Below, in pieces: positions 12,506 to 26,068 of a stretch of 64,000 bases of DNA. The notes beneath the pieces were generated by a model that saw nothing but the letters and a program-made list of their open reading frames with translations, ran no database searches and was not told the DNA's origin. The first letter of the stretch is position 1; each line of letters opens with the position of its first letter. The position numbers were made by a program, and so were the translations under genes. The DNA comes from Pieris napi. Its lineage: Eukaryota; Arthropoda; Insecta; Lepidoptera; Pieridae. The DNA lies in contig NC_062245.1 of the NCBI RefSeq assembly GCF_905475465.1, positions 7,192,001 to 7,256,000 of the forward strand, written 5' to 3'.

Positions 12506-13029
12506 GAATATCTATTGGTGTACAACTATAATTCGAACGCACAATCTCTAATGGTCTACTCAACATTGCCAATTAACAATAATAACACTGCACTTTCAAT
12601 AATGCTTGCCACTGCACTATTATAATAATAACACCTTATTTTAAACTAAATAACAAGAACCCATATCGTTGTAATTAAAATGACAGGAGAGCGAATCAGT
12701 TAACAATTTCAGTTTCACGCATAAGATTAGCATAAAAGCCACATGAATTTATGTTGTGGTTCACAATGTATAGAAAATTAATTATTACTATGTCAACTGA
12801 AACCCGCTCATCAATTATACAAATATTCGACACCACAACAATATCGCTATAGTTCATCAAACAAGACGGAGAAATCAAAGTTACTGGACTTTTAGTGGTT
12901 CAACAACAATTAATCTATTGTGGGAAAATTTGGCGAATCACGGACTACAAAAACTCAGATTGGAACAGTGAGTTTCCTTCTATTAAGAGAGTTACAGAGC
13001 TTCATTTATTTATATCATCAGGCCTGTTT

Positions 13030-13365
13030 TCCGATGACGTAGCCAGATACTATGTCTCCACTTGCTACGGTCCTGGCATACCTCGTTCGTTTTAACCACT
13101 TTCATGACATTCACAATGCAGGTTCGTCGGTTATGAGTACTTTTAACTTGTCCCTTGACTTTGCTCCAGGTATGTACGACAAAGCCTACCTAACCCGATT
13201 TCACCACCAGTTGCCTAGTATATCCTACTTGTTAACTGCTTCTTATTCATCCATTCTACATGGTCAAACTACCTACGTAATCCCTAATTTAAGTCTAACC
13301 TATTTACTAAAAAGGATATTTAACAGAAGAAAGTGTCCTTACATTCTGTATTAAGGGGAAGACAC
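13030..13365 (+). repeat. Unclassified dispersed repeat
   Basis: GATACTATGTCTCCACTTGC followed by TACGGTCCTGGCATACCTC looks like a repeat common in lepidopteran genomes. The open frame of 100 codons over it has no recognisable domain and low-quality composition. No terminal repeats were found. Confidence 0.4.
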
Positions 13366-13917
13366 TCTGTTCTTGTGTACTATTTTTTCCACACTAATTT
13401 TACTCATTCGAAGGATTTTGTTCTTATCTCCTTCTCTTTCTTTCATCTTCTCATAAGGCTTGTGGTGTCAAGATGTTAAATAACCTAGACATGCACGTGT
13501 TGGTTGAGCCTTTGTTCGTGGGCTCCAGCAACCTTTTTATTTATGGTGGCGAATATTCTCTGAACAATTAAAATTGCACGCGTATACATAATTACACTAA
13601 ATGTTCTATAGACTACAGTTTTGAATCAGCTTTTAGCTGATCGACTGCTTTGTTACTCAAAATGCAAACGAACCAAGGAGACCAGAACACTTGAGTCAAA
13701 CGTTTGATTTGATAGATTAATTAATTACCTAAATAGCTGTATATACGAATTACAGAAAACTGATTTATTCTATCTCTGGTTAAATATAATCTTTGAAATA
13801 CGGCAATATTTTATAATGACTCTTAATCTTCTTTTACTTTCGTTTAGAATAAGACTAGATTAGAATTATTCTAGAGTTTTGGAACAATATTATTCCATGG
13901 CCAACTCTGTGGCATAC

Positions 13918-14163
13918 CTGCCCTGCGATTCTGTAACTCACTTCACGAACTCACACAGCGGTTTTCGCATCGGCGGTCGCTCTCAAATCAGTCGTGAAGC
14001 AGTCATTTTATGATTTGGCATTCTGAAAAGGTGGGAGCTTGTACTTTATTGTTTATCAGAATGCCAAATCATAAAATGACTGCTTCACGACTGATTTGAG
14101 AGCGACCGCCGATGCGAAAACCGCTGTGTGAGTTCGTGAAGTGAGTTACAGAATCGCAGGGCT
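13918..14163. mobile_element. Long-TIR MITE, CAGCCCTGCGATTCTG family, full copy
   Basis: Two arms of over 100 bases are almost exact inverted repeats, starting CCCTGCGATTCTGTAACTCA. The arms meet at TGGGAGCTTGTACTTTATTG, so the whole element can fold back on itself. Related copies: 26069-26224, 36859-37055, 44427-44561. Ends of the type CAGCCC would suit a hAT-like element, but I could not confirm an 8-bp duplication. Confidence 0.9.
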
Positions 14164-14274
14164 GTATCAAATCTTTACGTTTTGGCATAAGATGGAAAAC
14201 TAAAAACGTCGAGTATAAAAATGTATTTATAATATATGTATTGTATTTTCAAAATAGCAAGGAAGTCACTATTT

Positions 14275-14303
14275 CACACGAACGCTGTCGCAGGGATAGC
14301 TAG
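14275..14303 (+). mobile_element. Helitron 3' terminal fragment
   Basis: ACACGAACGCTGTCGCAGGG followed by ATAGCTAG and then T matches a Helitron 3' end. No matching 5' part was found nearby. Confidence 0.4.
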
Positions 14304-15596
14304 TAAATATTCTCACTCCTCTGTCTCTGCAACTTTAAAAAACGTGTATTTGCCTCCGAAACGAGAATAATCTTTATAAATATAGGTCGGAATACCTAAA
14401 AAATAAATAATAAATATCAAAATAATGTCGTGTCAATTTTACTTATTATATTACATTTGGAACTAAGTAAATCCTAGACTGTAAGCTTTATACAAACTTA
14501 ACATCTCATGTGTAAGTAATTAACAAATTCACCTTATAAAATACTAGAGCGTCCCTTGAGTAAAATTCTCAAATTGAATGGGCTCCGAATAATATATTGA
14601 AAATCTTGTAAAGGTAAGGTTTGACCACAGAGCTCCCAGCGGAAAATGTATCTTTATTAATTAAGATGGAATTAGGATTTACATTTGGAAAATAAAGACG
14701 AGCCTAATCGGGACGAGATTAAATGGGCGATATGAAATGTGGATTTTCCCACTATATTTTTTTATAGATATATGTATCTACACGTTAATTTATTCGTATT
14801 TCATAACACGAATCAATGTCATACCTAATTGCAATATTTATAATTGTACCGACACTTACAATCTACGGCTACATTTACTGCGATGACGTCATGCCCTGAA
14901 ACCTTTAACAATTATTCCGGCCGCTAAAGATACAACTTCTAGCCACTGGGACTTTCGGGACCGCCAGTCGGTGATGAGACTGGTTAAGGATCCTTTACAT
15001 TGGACGAACTATTTACCATTTCTTCACACAATAACAAAATTTTATGACGAAAATATAAAAGGTCACGTGAAAACAGTTTTTTAAAACTAAAAATAAATTA
15101 TTGCAAGATTTAGATAAATACTTTGAAAAAAATGTAGCTTTGAGAAAACACAGAATAATATGTATATGTTATATGTATAGACGTATATATTATTTATATT
15201 TTCCTCGTCTTAAATAAAAAAAAATATTTACGTAGTATTGTTGCGTAAGTACGACTTGCTGAGTTAGCTTTTATTCCGGAAGTATGAAGTCAGCTGACAA
15301 TTCAGAATTGCAACTGGCAAGGCGGATTAGAGTTTCCAATTTCCACTTTTATTATGCGACTATTTTTGACAAGCACAGAATTTTGTATACAAGTTTTTAA
15401 AGCGATTAATTGGACAAAAAGATAATGATGATTTTGATTTGTGATTTTACGGAAGAAATTTCAATAATTCAGTGGTGCTACATTCATATGACTTTTGCTG
15501 ACTCTAATTACTACGAAAACATCATTGCTTAAGTGCTGGAGTACAAATGCAACAATAAAAAGTATAATTACATATTTCATTACTACTTATTACTTA

Positions 15597-16015
15597 GATT
15601 TTTGAAGTGAAATTTCTTTATCGGGGTTGGAAAAAAATTTAGTGTAACATTTTTCCGTTACGCGCCATCTTTTTCTTGTCCCTACCACGGTTGATCCGAA
15701 GAGATTCGAAGCCATTAGTAACAAAAATATATAATAACGATAACAATGATAGTAATACTAATAATTCTATTACAATTAAGGAAATTCTGTAATAATCTTA
15801 GTACTACATAGTAGTACAGTAATAAGTGAAATAATTGTATTTGTATTCATGTCTATGATAATAAAAGCCTTTTGTTAAACTTTATCTAATTTAACTTTAT
15901 TTAACCAATTTCTGTAAAGTTGCATATATTTAGTAGATAATTTTTTGAAAAATAAGGTCATAAAGAAGTTTCACTTCTTACGTGTGTACACCTAGTACAC
16001 GCACACATTTTTTTT
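15597..16015 (+). mobile_element. MITE, GAAGTGAAACTTC family
   Basis: It opens TTTTTGAAGTGAAATTTCTT and closes AAGAAGTTTCACTTCTTACG with GTGTACACCTAGTACACGCA and a T-run. The interior CTTGTCCCTACCACGGTTGA and TCCGAAGAGATTCGAAGCCA recurs at 29840-29900. The terminal design matches the GAAGTTATACTTC family, so the two are probably related. Confidence 0.82.
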
Positions 16016-16588
16016 CGAATGAGTGCTCATTCATGTGAGGATTGCATCATGGAAAACATATCGTAATCATCTCGATGTGCCGTCAATAGTATACGTGCAG
16101 GTGCTATGTGATAATACTTAAATAATGACGTTTATACAGTATTACATATATTACTATGATTCCTATTTTTTACTTGAGAGTAATCTGTGTCACAGCAAGT
16201 CAAACAAAAAAGTGGAAGTTGTAATAGAAAAAGTTAGTTTAAAAAGGTAGGATGACATTTGAACTTTGTGGTTCGCGTCACAGATTACATTATTAGTTGC
16301 CGCTTCGTATTTTATTCAATAGTCTATGGTCAGAGTTCCTAATGGATTTCCGCCAGTATTATATCTTAAACGATTATAAGCGTTGTAGTGTATGACAATA
16401 TAGGGTATGGGTAGATGACAGATTGACACATCAATTAATAGATAATTTTCTAAAACGTCGCTCTTATATACAATCATACAGATAAAAATCAATGTGAAAA
16501 TTAACATATTTTTAACGGGACAGTTTTATAATTTTAAATTATTATTGCACTGCGATTTTATATACACATTTTACAAAAATTGCTGTTA

Positions 16589-16936
16589 TCTTACATATAA
16601 AATTCTCGTGTCACAATGTTAGTTACCATACTCCTCCGAAACGGCTTGACAGATTTTTATCAAATTTTATATGCATATTCAGTAGGTCTGAGAATTGGCT
16701 ACTATCTTTCAACTCCCTAAGTGATAAGGGGTGTCCATCCCAAAAAAAAAAATTATTCTTTAGAATTTTTTTGTTTTTATTTTTTAAGATACAGCATACA
16801 AAAATAGATATAATTTTACCCCTCTACGATCAACCGTTATTTTTCATTATAAAATAACTATCTATATTTTAATTAAATAAAAATAATATTTCCTAGAAAT
16901 AATATACATGGCAAAACAAATGTTTGGGTTAGATAG
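16589..16936 (+). mobile_element. Short Helitron, family D, degraded 3' end
   Basis: TCTTACATATAAAATTCTCG opens the element, followed by CTCCTCCGAAACGGCTTGAC. Later blocks TACGATCAACC and ACATGGCAAAAC match 18901-19223. The expected CTAG terminus has decayed to ATAG. Confidence 0.8.
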
Positions 16937-17992
16937 TTTAAAAAAAAATTGAGTTAACATCTGCACCTACTCATAATAGTACCTACATTTTACGTCAAAT
17001 CTGTACGAGGCATCTTAGAAGGGGCTTCAAGTACAGAACCTGCTCAGCCATTGTTCGTTGAAAACCGATAACTACCCTCCTTTGTTTAAGCTTCGTTTTA
17101 GTGCACTTAAGGGGAAATCTTCGTTTATTATCAACATAATAAAACAAGTAGATGATGTGTGGGTGCTAGATGACCCCGCATGATCTCCATTACCTTTGTT
17201 GTGTTCGACTGCCGATCATGAGTTCTATTCAGATTCAGATCACTGGCCTATTATTTAAAAATATCAATAGTAGGCCAGATAGTTGCAGGTGTTAAAACAA
17301 CCTAGTGCGTAGATTAAACACCTATCCTACGCTTCAACTTGTGATGTTCCTTTCGTTGGAAAATTCCTTACACATCGTTGGGAAACAGAGAGTTGGAAAC
17401 ATACACTTTTCCACTATAAATGATAATTTCAAGATTCGTGGCTAACAAATTATTAATAATAAATTAAAAGACGTATGTTTTGTTAATCATATTATAGAAT
17501 ATATCTGGTATTTATAATATCTTAAAATTTCATTTAAAAATAAAAAATATCACTCTTACCAAAATCCCTAACCAAATAAAGCGCAACCAGTCAAAAAGAT
17601 TCAGATTTAAAATAAAGTTGTTATTTGTTTATAAAAATCCATTTATATATCCAGTTTTTATCCAGGTCAGAGATAAAAATAGTTGCTAAAAATAGTATTC
17701 GTTTTACAGTATTGCCAAGGTTTGTGCATGCATTTTTTATCCAGTTTTACATAGAAATGTCGGCATGACTACTATTTACAAAAAAAGGTTTTAGACAAAA
17801 GTCGCGGTGAGTATTGTACAATATTTCCAAACAACGTTCTTTATTTTTACAGTTACAGTCGTTGTTAAATTTTTTAAAAATCATATTCATCTAAATAACG
17901 TGAACGTAAAATCATAAGAAAACACGTATTATTCTACGAGTATGTCCATTTTTTTGTATTGTATTTAAATTTACAAAAAATGAAATAAATAA

Positions 17993-18278
17993 ATCAATGG
18001 CGCTACAACCTTTTTAGGTCTGGGCCTCAAATTTATGTATCTGTTTCATGATCATTTGTTAATCTAATATGCAAGTAGGTGATCAGCCTTCTGTGCCTGA
18101 CACACGCCCTCGACTTTTTGGGTCTAAGGCAAGCCGGTTTCCTCGCGATGTTTTCCTTCACCGTTCGAGAGAATGTTAAATGCGCACATAGAAAGAAAGT
18201 CTGGTGCTCAGCCGGGGCTCGAACCTACGACCTCAGGGATGAGAGTCGCACCCTGAAGCCACTATGCCAACACTGCTC
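17993..18278 (-). mobile_element. tRNA-derived SINE
   Basis: On the minus strand it has GAGCAGTGTTGGCATAGTGG (box A), a Leu/Arg-like anticodon arm region, GTCGTAGGTTCGAGCCCCGG (box B) and GCTGAGCACC. It ends GGTTGTAGCGCCATTGAT. It is nearly full length. Confidence 0.9.
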
Positions 18279-18900
18279 CTGACTTAAACGTACTGTTATT
18301 AATATTTGATATTATGTATTCCCGTTCTTATTATTCTTTTTTTGTAACCAATTCTTGCTTGTTAAGGTTTAACAGATTATATCATTCTCGGTGTTTATGA
18401 AAAGATTATATCATTACTTCTGGTTATGAAAAGTATTAAATTTGACGAGTGAACAAATATTGTTACAACGAAAGGAAGATCTTTGTGGAATCAGATTCCA
18501 AATAATTAAACGCGATCCGATCTTTCATGGGATTGTAGTTTAAAAACAAACCCAGTTTCCACTTTATCGTTTCCTTAATACCAAATTTCAGATATAGACG
18601 TTTTTTATTTCCAAATATCCTGATATAAATAGCTCCATTTGGATCGATTTAACTTTGTTCAATGGGTGCAGAATCGGTGTTCAGGGGTGCGTGTAAACAT
18701 TGCGTTTGCCGAAATTGAGACTGAGTTTGGTTCAATAGATTTCGGTGCACATACATATGCGTATACCTGTATAAAAGGCTGGCTAACGTTTTTGGGTATG
18801 AAAATGGGTATTGTATGCATGCATGACTTATATGGAGCGATATAATTCCATAGTGTTGCTTCAGTCCTTTATGTGTGTTTGCTGATTACTATTATATTCA

Positions 18901-19223
18901 TCTAATATATAAAATTCTCGTGTCGCGGTGTTTGTAGTTAAACTCCTCCGAAACGGCTCTACCGTCTCTACTTCTCATGAAATTTTGGGTGCATATTGGG
19001 TATGTCTGAGAATCGGACATCTATTTTTCACCCCCCTAAATGTTGAGGGTAGTCCTAAATATTTATTTTTTTATTTTTAGATATTTTTTTCTGTTTTTAC
19101 TTTTTGATACAGCATTAAAAATACATACAACCCCTAACTTTCATCCCTCTACGATCAACCCCTATTTTTTATTATAAATGATATACTCGTACATGGCAAA
19201 ACGACGTTTGCCCGGTCAGCTAG
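18901..19223 (+). mobile_element. Short Helitron, family D, full ends
   Basis: It begins TCTAATATATAAAATTCTCG, ends TTTGCCCGGTCAGCTAG and lies between A and T. The interior has ACTCCTCCGAAACGGC, GAGAATCGGACATC and CTACGATCAACCCC. I recognise this as a type common in lepidopteran genomes. Confidence 0.88.
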
Positions 19224-21484
19224 TATTTATATAATAAATGTCATCCATTACGTCATCAATTTTTATATACCGCTTCCCTATCGGTGTTTTTATACCGTAC
19301 GACGTAGAAAAAAAAACTATAGATGGTATATTTTAGACTTTAAATATTTTCCTGTCTGAAACTTATATTAACACACCGAGATTCGAACGCAGTACCTCGA
19401 AGTAGTGTAAGGTTGAGAATTGCACACTTATTACGCTAACACTCCTCACATTATTATTAATATTTATGGTAATTTAAACCTGCATTATTTATCCTTGGAG
19501 TTAACCTGGCGAGCCAGGGTAAGTGCGCAATTCGCTTATAACTTTCAAACTTTCGAACTTCTTGAATATTAAGCAGCAATTAACGCTGAAGTACGGACAA
19601 ACAGACAGAATTTGTAATTTATGTTATTGCCTTACAAATGAAATTCAAAATTATGAAATACTTCTCACTCATGAACGTTCTAAGACTCAAACAGCTATTG
19701 ATTTTTTGAAAACAAAAGAAGGTGAATTGTAACTTACCAATTGAGGTTAAAATCTATGAATAAGACTGATATTTTGTATCTGTGCAAAATATTTTATTTA
19801 TTTATTTTTTATTTTATTATTACTTTACAGTATAATTAATATTACATAATTTAATTTGCGTAAGTGTTATGAAGAACGAACAATTTTCTTACTAATGTAA
19901 GGTTGATTTAAAAAAAATTATATTATTAAAATTAATATTAGAGAAGAAACAAAATAATGTACGGACCTAGCTTTAAATCTTGGTTATAATTAAAGGCAAA
20001 GTAATCGTGAAATTGATCCTTCTATTGATAGTTTTTTTTGCAGGTTAAACTAAAAGTTTTAGTTCTGAGTAATGTAAAAAATTCAATCACATTCATTTAT
20101 TTCCAACACTTAAATATACAATTCTTAACCTTAATTAAAAATAATTCTTACTATGTAATAATTAAAAATAGATAAATAGAACTTTAAAACAGTTTAAAAT
20201 GTTTTGTCCCCGTGGCAGTGTAACTTTAATGCTGGCACCCTAGAATCACCAAGCTGGTAATTCTGCTTGAGACCATTCGGTTCTCTCTTGGCAACGGTAA
20301 TAATACGAGTACATGAGCATGTTCCTACATGATTAATATAAATGCATCAATGTTTTAATATCTATCAGTATTGTACCAACACTCATATTAAATAGTCGTG
20401 TCCTAAAGAGCCTCGTTTCATTACAATACTCAGTACCTTAGGTCATACCAATACCAAATAAGGTACAACCATTTATTAATCGCTATACCATACCTCATGT
20501 ATTTATTCACGATAGCATTTACGATATCTATAGGAATTGAGTTTTTCATCATATTTTAAAATGTATGTACGAGTCTACATGAGGCAATAAACACAACAAG
20601 CTTCGGTTTTGAATGAGCATCAAGTATTGCGAATCGCTTGAATTACCGTGAACTGCATTGAATACGTTCAGAAATATTTTCCCTGAATTCTGGATATTCT
20701 GCGGTTTTAAATTTATTTTTGAAAACCTAAGTCTTTCAACATTACGATTGAAACCTTGAAAAAAAATATTTCTTGTTTACGTGAAGGTACGAATCCAAAT
20801 TTCGCTTTTTTTATGTAACAGATGATGATGGAAAACGAGTAATTCTTTCCAAGGCAATTGTATACGTTTTTTCAACAAAATCCCTAGTGAGATACAAGCG
20901 TTGTCAATAAATAAATTTAAATCGTACATTAAAGTAAAACTTCTTACTAAGGCTTATTATAATATAAATGAATATTTAAACGATCCTAGTGCTTGGATAT
21001 GAGTTGCTCCAGTATATATTATAGGTAACACGACTGAATCTCTCGGCTGCATTTCCAGACTCTGGGGCGATCGTCAACATCCACGACTGTTTTAATGTAA
21101 AGTGGGAACAAACCGTGATCCATGTGGTATCCAATTATTTCAGTATTATTATTATTTTCTTATGTAGCCAAGTCCACATTTCAAGGATCGTCATGCTCGC
21201 TTAAATGTCATTGCTTGTGGCGGCGTCCATGCGTCGGGTTGTCTCTCTCCCTAAAATATGGCGAGGGGGCCGATGGCTGGCCATGCGTCATACTCGTGAA
21301 CGGGTGCTGCTTGTGGTGACTGGTCGTACTTGAATTCGTGTATGCGTATTCGTGTGTTAATTATTTCGACTATGTGTTTGCGTGTTGTTCCCACGAGAAT
21401 GTAAGTGCGTGCTCCTATTTCACCATGCCTCCTGCTGATAGGGGACAAGTCTTTGTTTTTATTTATGTTCTTATTATTAATTAC
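19224..21484. other. AT-rich sequence without a recognised gene
   Basis: No domain-bearing frame. Near 20950-21010 there is a piece (GATCCTAGTGCTTGGATATG) related to the upstream part of the LINE 3' end at 54455. A GC-richer patch at 21190-21320 (GTGGCGGCGTCCATGCGTCG) is probably repeat-derived. Confidence 0.55.
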
Positions 21485-21744
21485 TTAAAATGTCATGTGG
21501 AACATGGTGTAATGGTTGCAGCTCCTTACAACCGTTGTGTAAAAAAAAAAAAAAACATGGCGATTAAAAAGAGTGGCGGAGAGTTTATTGCCAGTTCTTC
21601 TCTTCCGTTCTACGCCCTTGATTTGAGAACTGGCAGTAAATGTAAAATTAGAAGCATTAATATTTATATCTTTAATGACGAATCACAAGTGTACATTGTG
21701 TTACCTACGTGAATAAATGATTTTTGAATTTGAATTTGAATTTG
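21485..21744 (+). mobile_element. LINE 3' end with TTTGAATTTGAA tail, copy 1
   Basis: ATGTCATGTGGAACATGGTG, GGAGAGTTTATTGCCAGTTC, CTACGCCCTTGATTTGAGAA and a (TTTGAA)n tail are nearly identical to 22585-22830. An uninterrupted A-run at 21542 suggests slippage. The reading frames over it are incidental. Confidence 0.75.
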
Positions 21745-21900
21745 ATGGGCAGGAGGCTCACCTGATAAACAAAAGGGCTCGCAAATGCGTCGCCTGCTTT
21801 TTAGGTACTAGAGCACTCTTTTCTTGAAGGACCATCAGTCGATTTGGTTCGGAAATTCATCGGCTGGCAGCTGATTCCACATAAAATTATAAAAGTTACT
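21745..21900 (-). mobile_element. CR1-like LINE 3' end, diverged
   Basis: GGGCAGGAGGCTCACCTGAT, GCTCGCAAATGCGTCGCCTG, TTCTTGAAGGACC and AGCTGATTCCACATAAA are the reversed 3' blocks of the CR1-like family. It abuts the TTTGAATTTGAA tail of the element to its left. Confidence 0.75.
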
Positions 21901-22584
21901 AACAAAGGACTTATAACAGTAGAGAATTAACTACTAAACATGTATGTGATTATTATTACTTATTTTAATAATAAGTTACACTATATTATATTATTATTAC
22001 TGTCAATGTAAGAATAAGGATGTAAAGATTCTATAAAGCTGACTTTTGGAAGCTAGCTATCTATAAAGGATAACATTTAAGGCATTGGTTTAGTGGTCCG
22101 ACACTCAGAGGGCTAATGATGGTATTCCAGCTGCAAGGGAATCATCTTCAATCAATACATCATCTCAATCTTAACCACCGGGGCCTTTGTACAACAGTGA
22201 TTAGATCAGACTGGGATTTTCCTTTAAGATTGGACTCTTCACCTTCCTCTACATATATTATATCAATCATATGTTCGTAAATTCGAATCGTAGCTATGAC
22301 CCAACAGGTTTTCAGTCCATACGTGCTTTTACTTATGTGAAGAAAAACATCGTGAAGAAAATGGCAAGTCCTAGATCCAATAATCGTCATGTTAGGCTGA
22401 GCATATTCTTCTCCAAATAATAATAAGAACACCTTCTGTATCTTAATAGAGATTCCAATGATGATACCACCATACGTCTAGTTAGCTAATGGTAGCAAAC
22501 AAAGTTTTCAACCTAGTATGCATTAGTTCTTAAAAAAAATATAATTCTTTCAATTTTTAGCTTTTTTATACTCTATTGCTTACG

Positions 22585-22830
22585 GTAAGATGTCATGTGG
22601 AACATGGTATAATGGTTGCAGCTCCTTACAAACATTGTGTAAAAAAAAACATGGCGATTAAAAAGAGTGCCGGAGAGTTTATTGCCAGTTCTTCTCTTCC
22701 GTTCTACGCCCTTGATTTGAGAACTGGCACTAAATGTAAAATTAGAAGCATTAATATGTATTTCTTTACTGACAAGTCATAAGTGTACAATGTGTTACCC
22801 ATATGATTAAATGATTTTTTGAATTATATT
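22585..22830 (+). mobile_element. LINE 3' end with TTTGAATT tail, copy 2
   Basis: It is about 95% like 21485-21744 over its length, in the same orientation, 1.1 kb to the right. The tail is shorter. Confidence 0.75.
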
Positions 22831-24002
22831 TATGTGAATTATTTGGTCCAAGGGTTAATCCAAAGGGACGTTTCAATTGAGTCAAAATTATTACGAATAA
22901 ATTTACGGATATAAATCCTAAGAGTGACATCGGGAAAAATTGAATTTCACAAATATATACGTTACTATACACAAAGTTATGTTAAAAGGACATTATTTAG
23001 TTTTATTTAAGATAACTTTGTATTTATGAAAGTCTAGTCGGTGTACGCGAATTTGTTTGCGTGAAATTTGCTATGCAACTATTGACATGTGCGGTGACAA
23101 AGCTAAGCTTTAACTATCATAACTTTTTTTTTTTAAATACCTTGATATTGATTAGAGCTAAGCTATTTTTATTGATTGGAGCATGTTCACACAAGACAAA
23201 TAAATAAAAACAGTTTTCAATTACCTATTGGCTAATTTCAAATTGCCAAAAACATTCTACTTTTGTAAACTTGCCTAGCCAGTTAGGTATTTAATGGTAA
23301 AATTTCTAAATAAATATATACCTACTGTATGCCCTTCCTCGATAGTTTAATAACAGGTGTAATAAAGTGTGATCAGTTTTATCAATAAAATCTTAATTTC
23401 TTAAATTCTAAAGCAATATTCTTTATCTTAATATAAAATGATTTAGTTTTAAGCTTAACAACGTCTAGCAAGTTTTATCGAAACGCGATTTTCATGTTTG
23501 AAACTTGATATCTTTGAAGCTTAAATGTAATCAAATTCTTAGGATATGTTTTGGGTTTGTTATAATTAAAACAAATGAGTAAATATTACACCGGCGACAC
23601 ATTTTCGAATAAGACCTAACTTGCAGCGAATATTTTAAAAGAACAATATGTAAAAGCCGAATATTAGAAGATTAGAGCCCTGAATCATCACGGGGACGTT
23701 AACGGAAATAAAAATTCGAAAATATTATTAATTAAACCTGAATATAGAAAATGATATGTTGAAGAAATATTACAGTTCAAATAACCCAAAAAATAGGGGA
23801 AGGTTACCAACTTTACGTACTTCGACTCATGCACACATACAAAAGCAAGACTGTACTTTGTTTCGTTCAAGTTTTATTTTGACTGTATGAATGTGCCCCG
23901 CGTACGAAGGGTAACGATCTTCCCCTATATGCTTTTATTATTAAAAAGTGAGCGTAAAATCATTAAGAATTGTTATTGACGTAATCTTCTCATAAATGCA
24001 AG
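22831..24002. other. AT-rich sequence, nothing recognised
   Basis: Only short incidental frames; no repeats shared with the rest of the window were found. Confidence 0.6.
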
Positions 24003-24150
24003 AGCAGTGTAAGCTTTGTGGGTTAAACAGAACCATCCATCCTGAGGTCGTATGTTCAAACAGTGGCCACCAACTGATTTTTTACTCTCGTACGATGAGA
24101 AAAGACAGCGTGAGGAAACCGGCATTACTCTCAGTTTAAATGTCGATGGC
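24003..24150 (+). mobile_element. tRNA-derived SINE, diverged fragment
   Basis: GAGCAGTGTAAGCTTTGTGG, CATCCTGAGGTCGTATGTTC and GCGTGAGGAAACCGGC align with the SINE head and body. Box B has decayed and the tail is missing. Confidence 0.6.
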
Positions 24151-25254
24151 ATTTGATCAATATTCCTATTTTAAAAATTATAAAAGAGGTACAGAAATAT
24201 GAGGCCAAGATCATAATTGCTTTATATCTAATAAATACACAAAGTATAAGTAGCTTATTTTATTGGCCAGGGTTTGCGTATTACTGGGTACTTTATGCGT
24301 CACAGTATTCGGTGATGAAAGGTAAAATGTGGATTCATTTGATATCCTTTTCAGAAAAACCTGAATAGGCCGTTTGAGCCCAAGCACTACATATATAAAG
24401 GTTATATCGGCATAAAAGCATTCACAAGCCATTGCTTTTTACTAGTATAAGCAAGCATTGCTGCTACTCTATTACTATTAAGTTTAAAAATGGAACATTG
24501 TTCATTTCCGGTCATGTTATCTGCCCGGTTTAAAAGCGTTAGGATAACCATCATACAAAAACATAATTTTATGAGTTGATAGTAATTAAATTTTTGTTGT
24601 CCATAATTATTTAGAATAGAATTAAATTTAAATAAAGAATAGTAAGCGGCAATAGTTAATTTGGAATCTGCCAATAATGTACGTTTCAGTTTTTCACTTC
24701 GTTGTCACATTTAAGGGTATGGAGCACTTCAAATAGCTTATAAAGGAGTATATACACTTATTGGTAACAGACACTGTATTTTGTTAGTGTAAAACGATAA
24801 ATGTAGCTTATATGATTTTTTTTGTTTATTTGGGAATGTTTTTTAATAAAAAGATATTTTAAATAATCTCTCATTTTAGTAATGAGAGATTATTTATAAA
24901 AGAGTAAATAAGATACTTAAAGGTATGATTAAAGCAAGTACATAATATATTGAATGCTAGATATAGATATTTAAGTGTAGTGTTTTAAAAATAAACTATC
25001 TATACATATATTGTAACTTTATATTTAGGAATGGGATTACAAACATTTAACAAAATTAAGCAAGTGACAAACATTTTAAAGTTTATAGAAAAATTATTTA
25101 ATAAAAACGAACTTTTGATTTAGCTAAGATTCTCATTGCTCAACTTGACCCGACAATCTACATAGTATTTCATTCAAATGGGCGAAATTTCAAATATTGC
25201 TGACACTTTAGAATTTCAAAGCTATAATTTTTACAGATGGACCTGTGAGGTCAC

Positions 25255-25420
25255 ACTAAGTCTCATCAGCAATCAGCTTTGGTCTAACTTGCCCGCTCCA
25301 CGCCCTGGACTTGCGAACTGGTAGTAAATGTAAAGTTAGAATCAATTTAACATCTTTTCTGCTGACGTTTATAATTGTACTTGTTCATCTATATCAATAA
25401 AGTTATTTTGAGTTTGAGTT
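25255..25420 (+). mobile_element. LINE 3' end, diverged
   Basis: CACGCCCTGGACTTGCGAAC, TGGTAGTAAATGTAAAGTTA and the TTGAGTTTGAG tail mark the family of 54455-54712. Confidence 0.65.
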
Positions 25421-26068
25421 AACAACTAGCGAAATCGATTGCAAAGCAAATCCAAAATGAATTCGTGTAGAACCCCATCTATCCGCAAATTCAGTCTCAC
25501 CGCAATGAGCAACTCGAGAACGAGCACCTGACTGCAGCTTTAAAGTTACAATGTATTTGAAATATCTGGCAGAACATGATTGCCTCTCGCTGACAGACTG
25601 ATATAAGTAACTTAAAACTTATTTGTAATAAATTTGAGTGCTTTTATAAATTTTATTTACTAGCAAACATAAAAATTTATAGAATATTGTGGATGCCTAC
25701 GTAACATCGGCTGTTAAATTAATATAAAGTTGTTCAACGACGTAAAAGTGAACACTTTTACAGTGACAAGTGTGCACGATACCTTATTAACGCTTGAGTG
25801 AGCACCCCGAAATTGGAGTGGCAGGTTACCGGTACAATTTATATTTTAACGTTCAGAAGCCTATTCGATTCACTTATCAATTTCCTGGACGCAATAAATT
25901 AATATATTTTTAGCTTCAGTTATTTTTGAGCCCATAGCGAGGCTTTGTGCAAATATGTGCGATGAATATTTTGATCGTGTGTGCGTAACTGCGCACGACT
26001 TATGTCAATGCAATCAAATGTATCGTATTTATCAATCATGTAAATCAATTTTAATTTAATTTTACTAT

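Larger units (their letters stand above)
6241..13029. other. Long AT-rich stretch without a recognised gene
   Basis: Apart from the exon candidate at 7102-7271 and SINE scraps near 12167 and 12455, I see only short frames typical of AT-rich DNA. This could be intergenic DNA or a large intron of a gene lying outside the window. Confidence 0.6.

Noticed and set aside
14880..14890. TGACGTCA CRE-like palindromes at several places (also near 27243, 33342, 34931, 45009)
   Set aside because: Eight-base motifs recur by chance in 64 kb and none is tied to a transcribed start.
18079..18282. 67-codon frame
   Set aside because: Antisense translation of a SINE copy.
21338..21712. 124-codon open frame, one of the longest in the window
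   Set aside because: Its second half is a LINE 3' end repeated at 22585-22830, and an A-run interrupts it; no domain.
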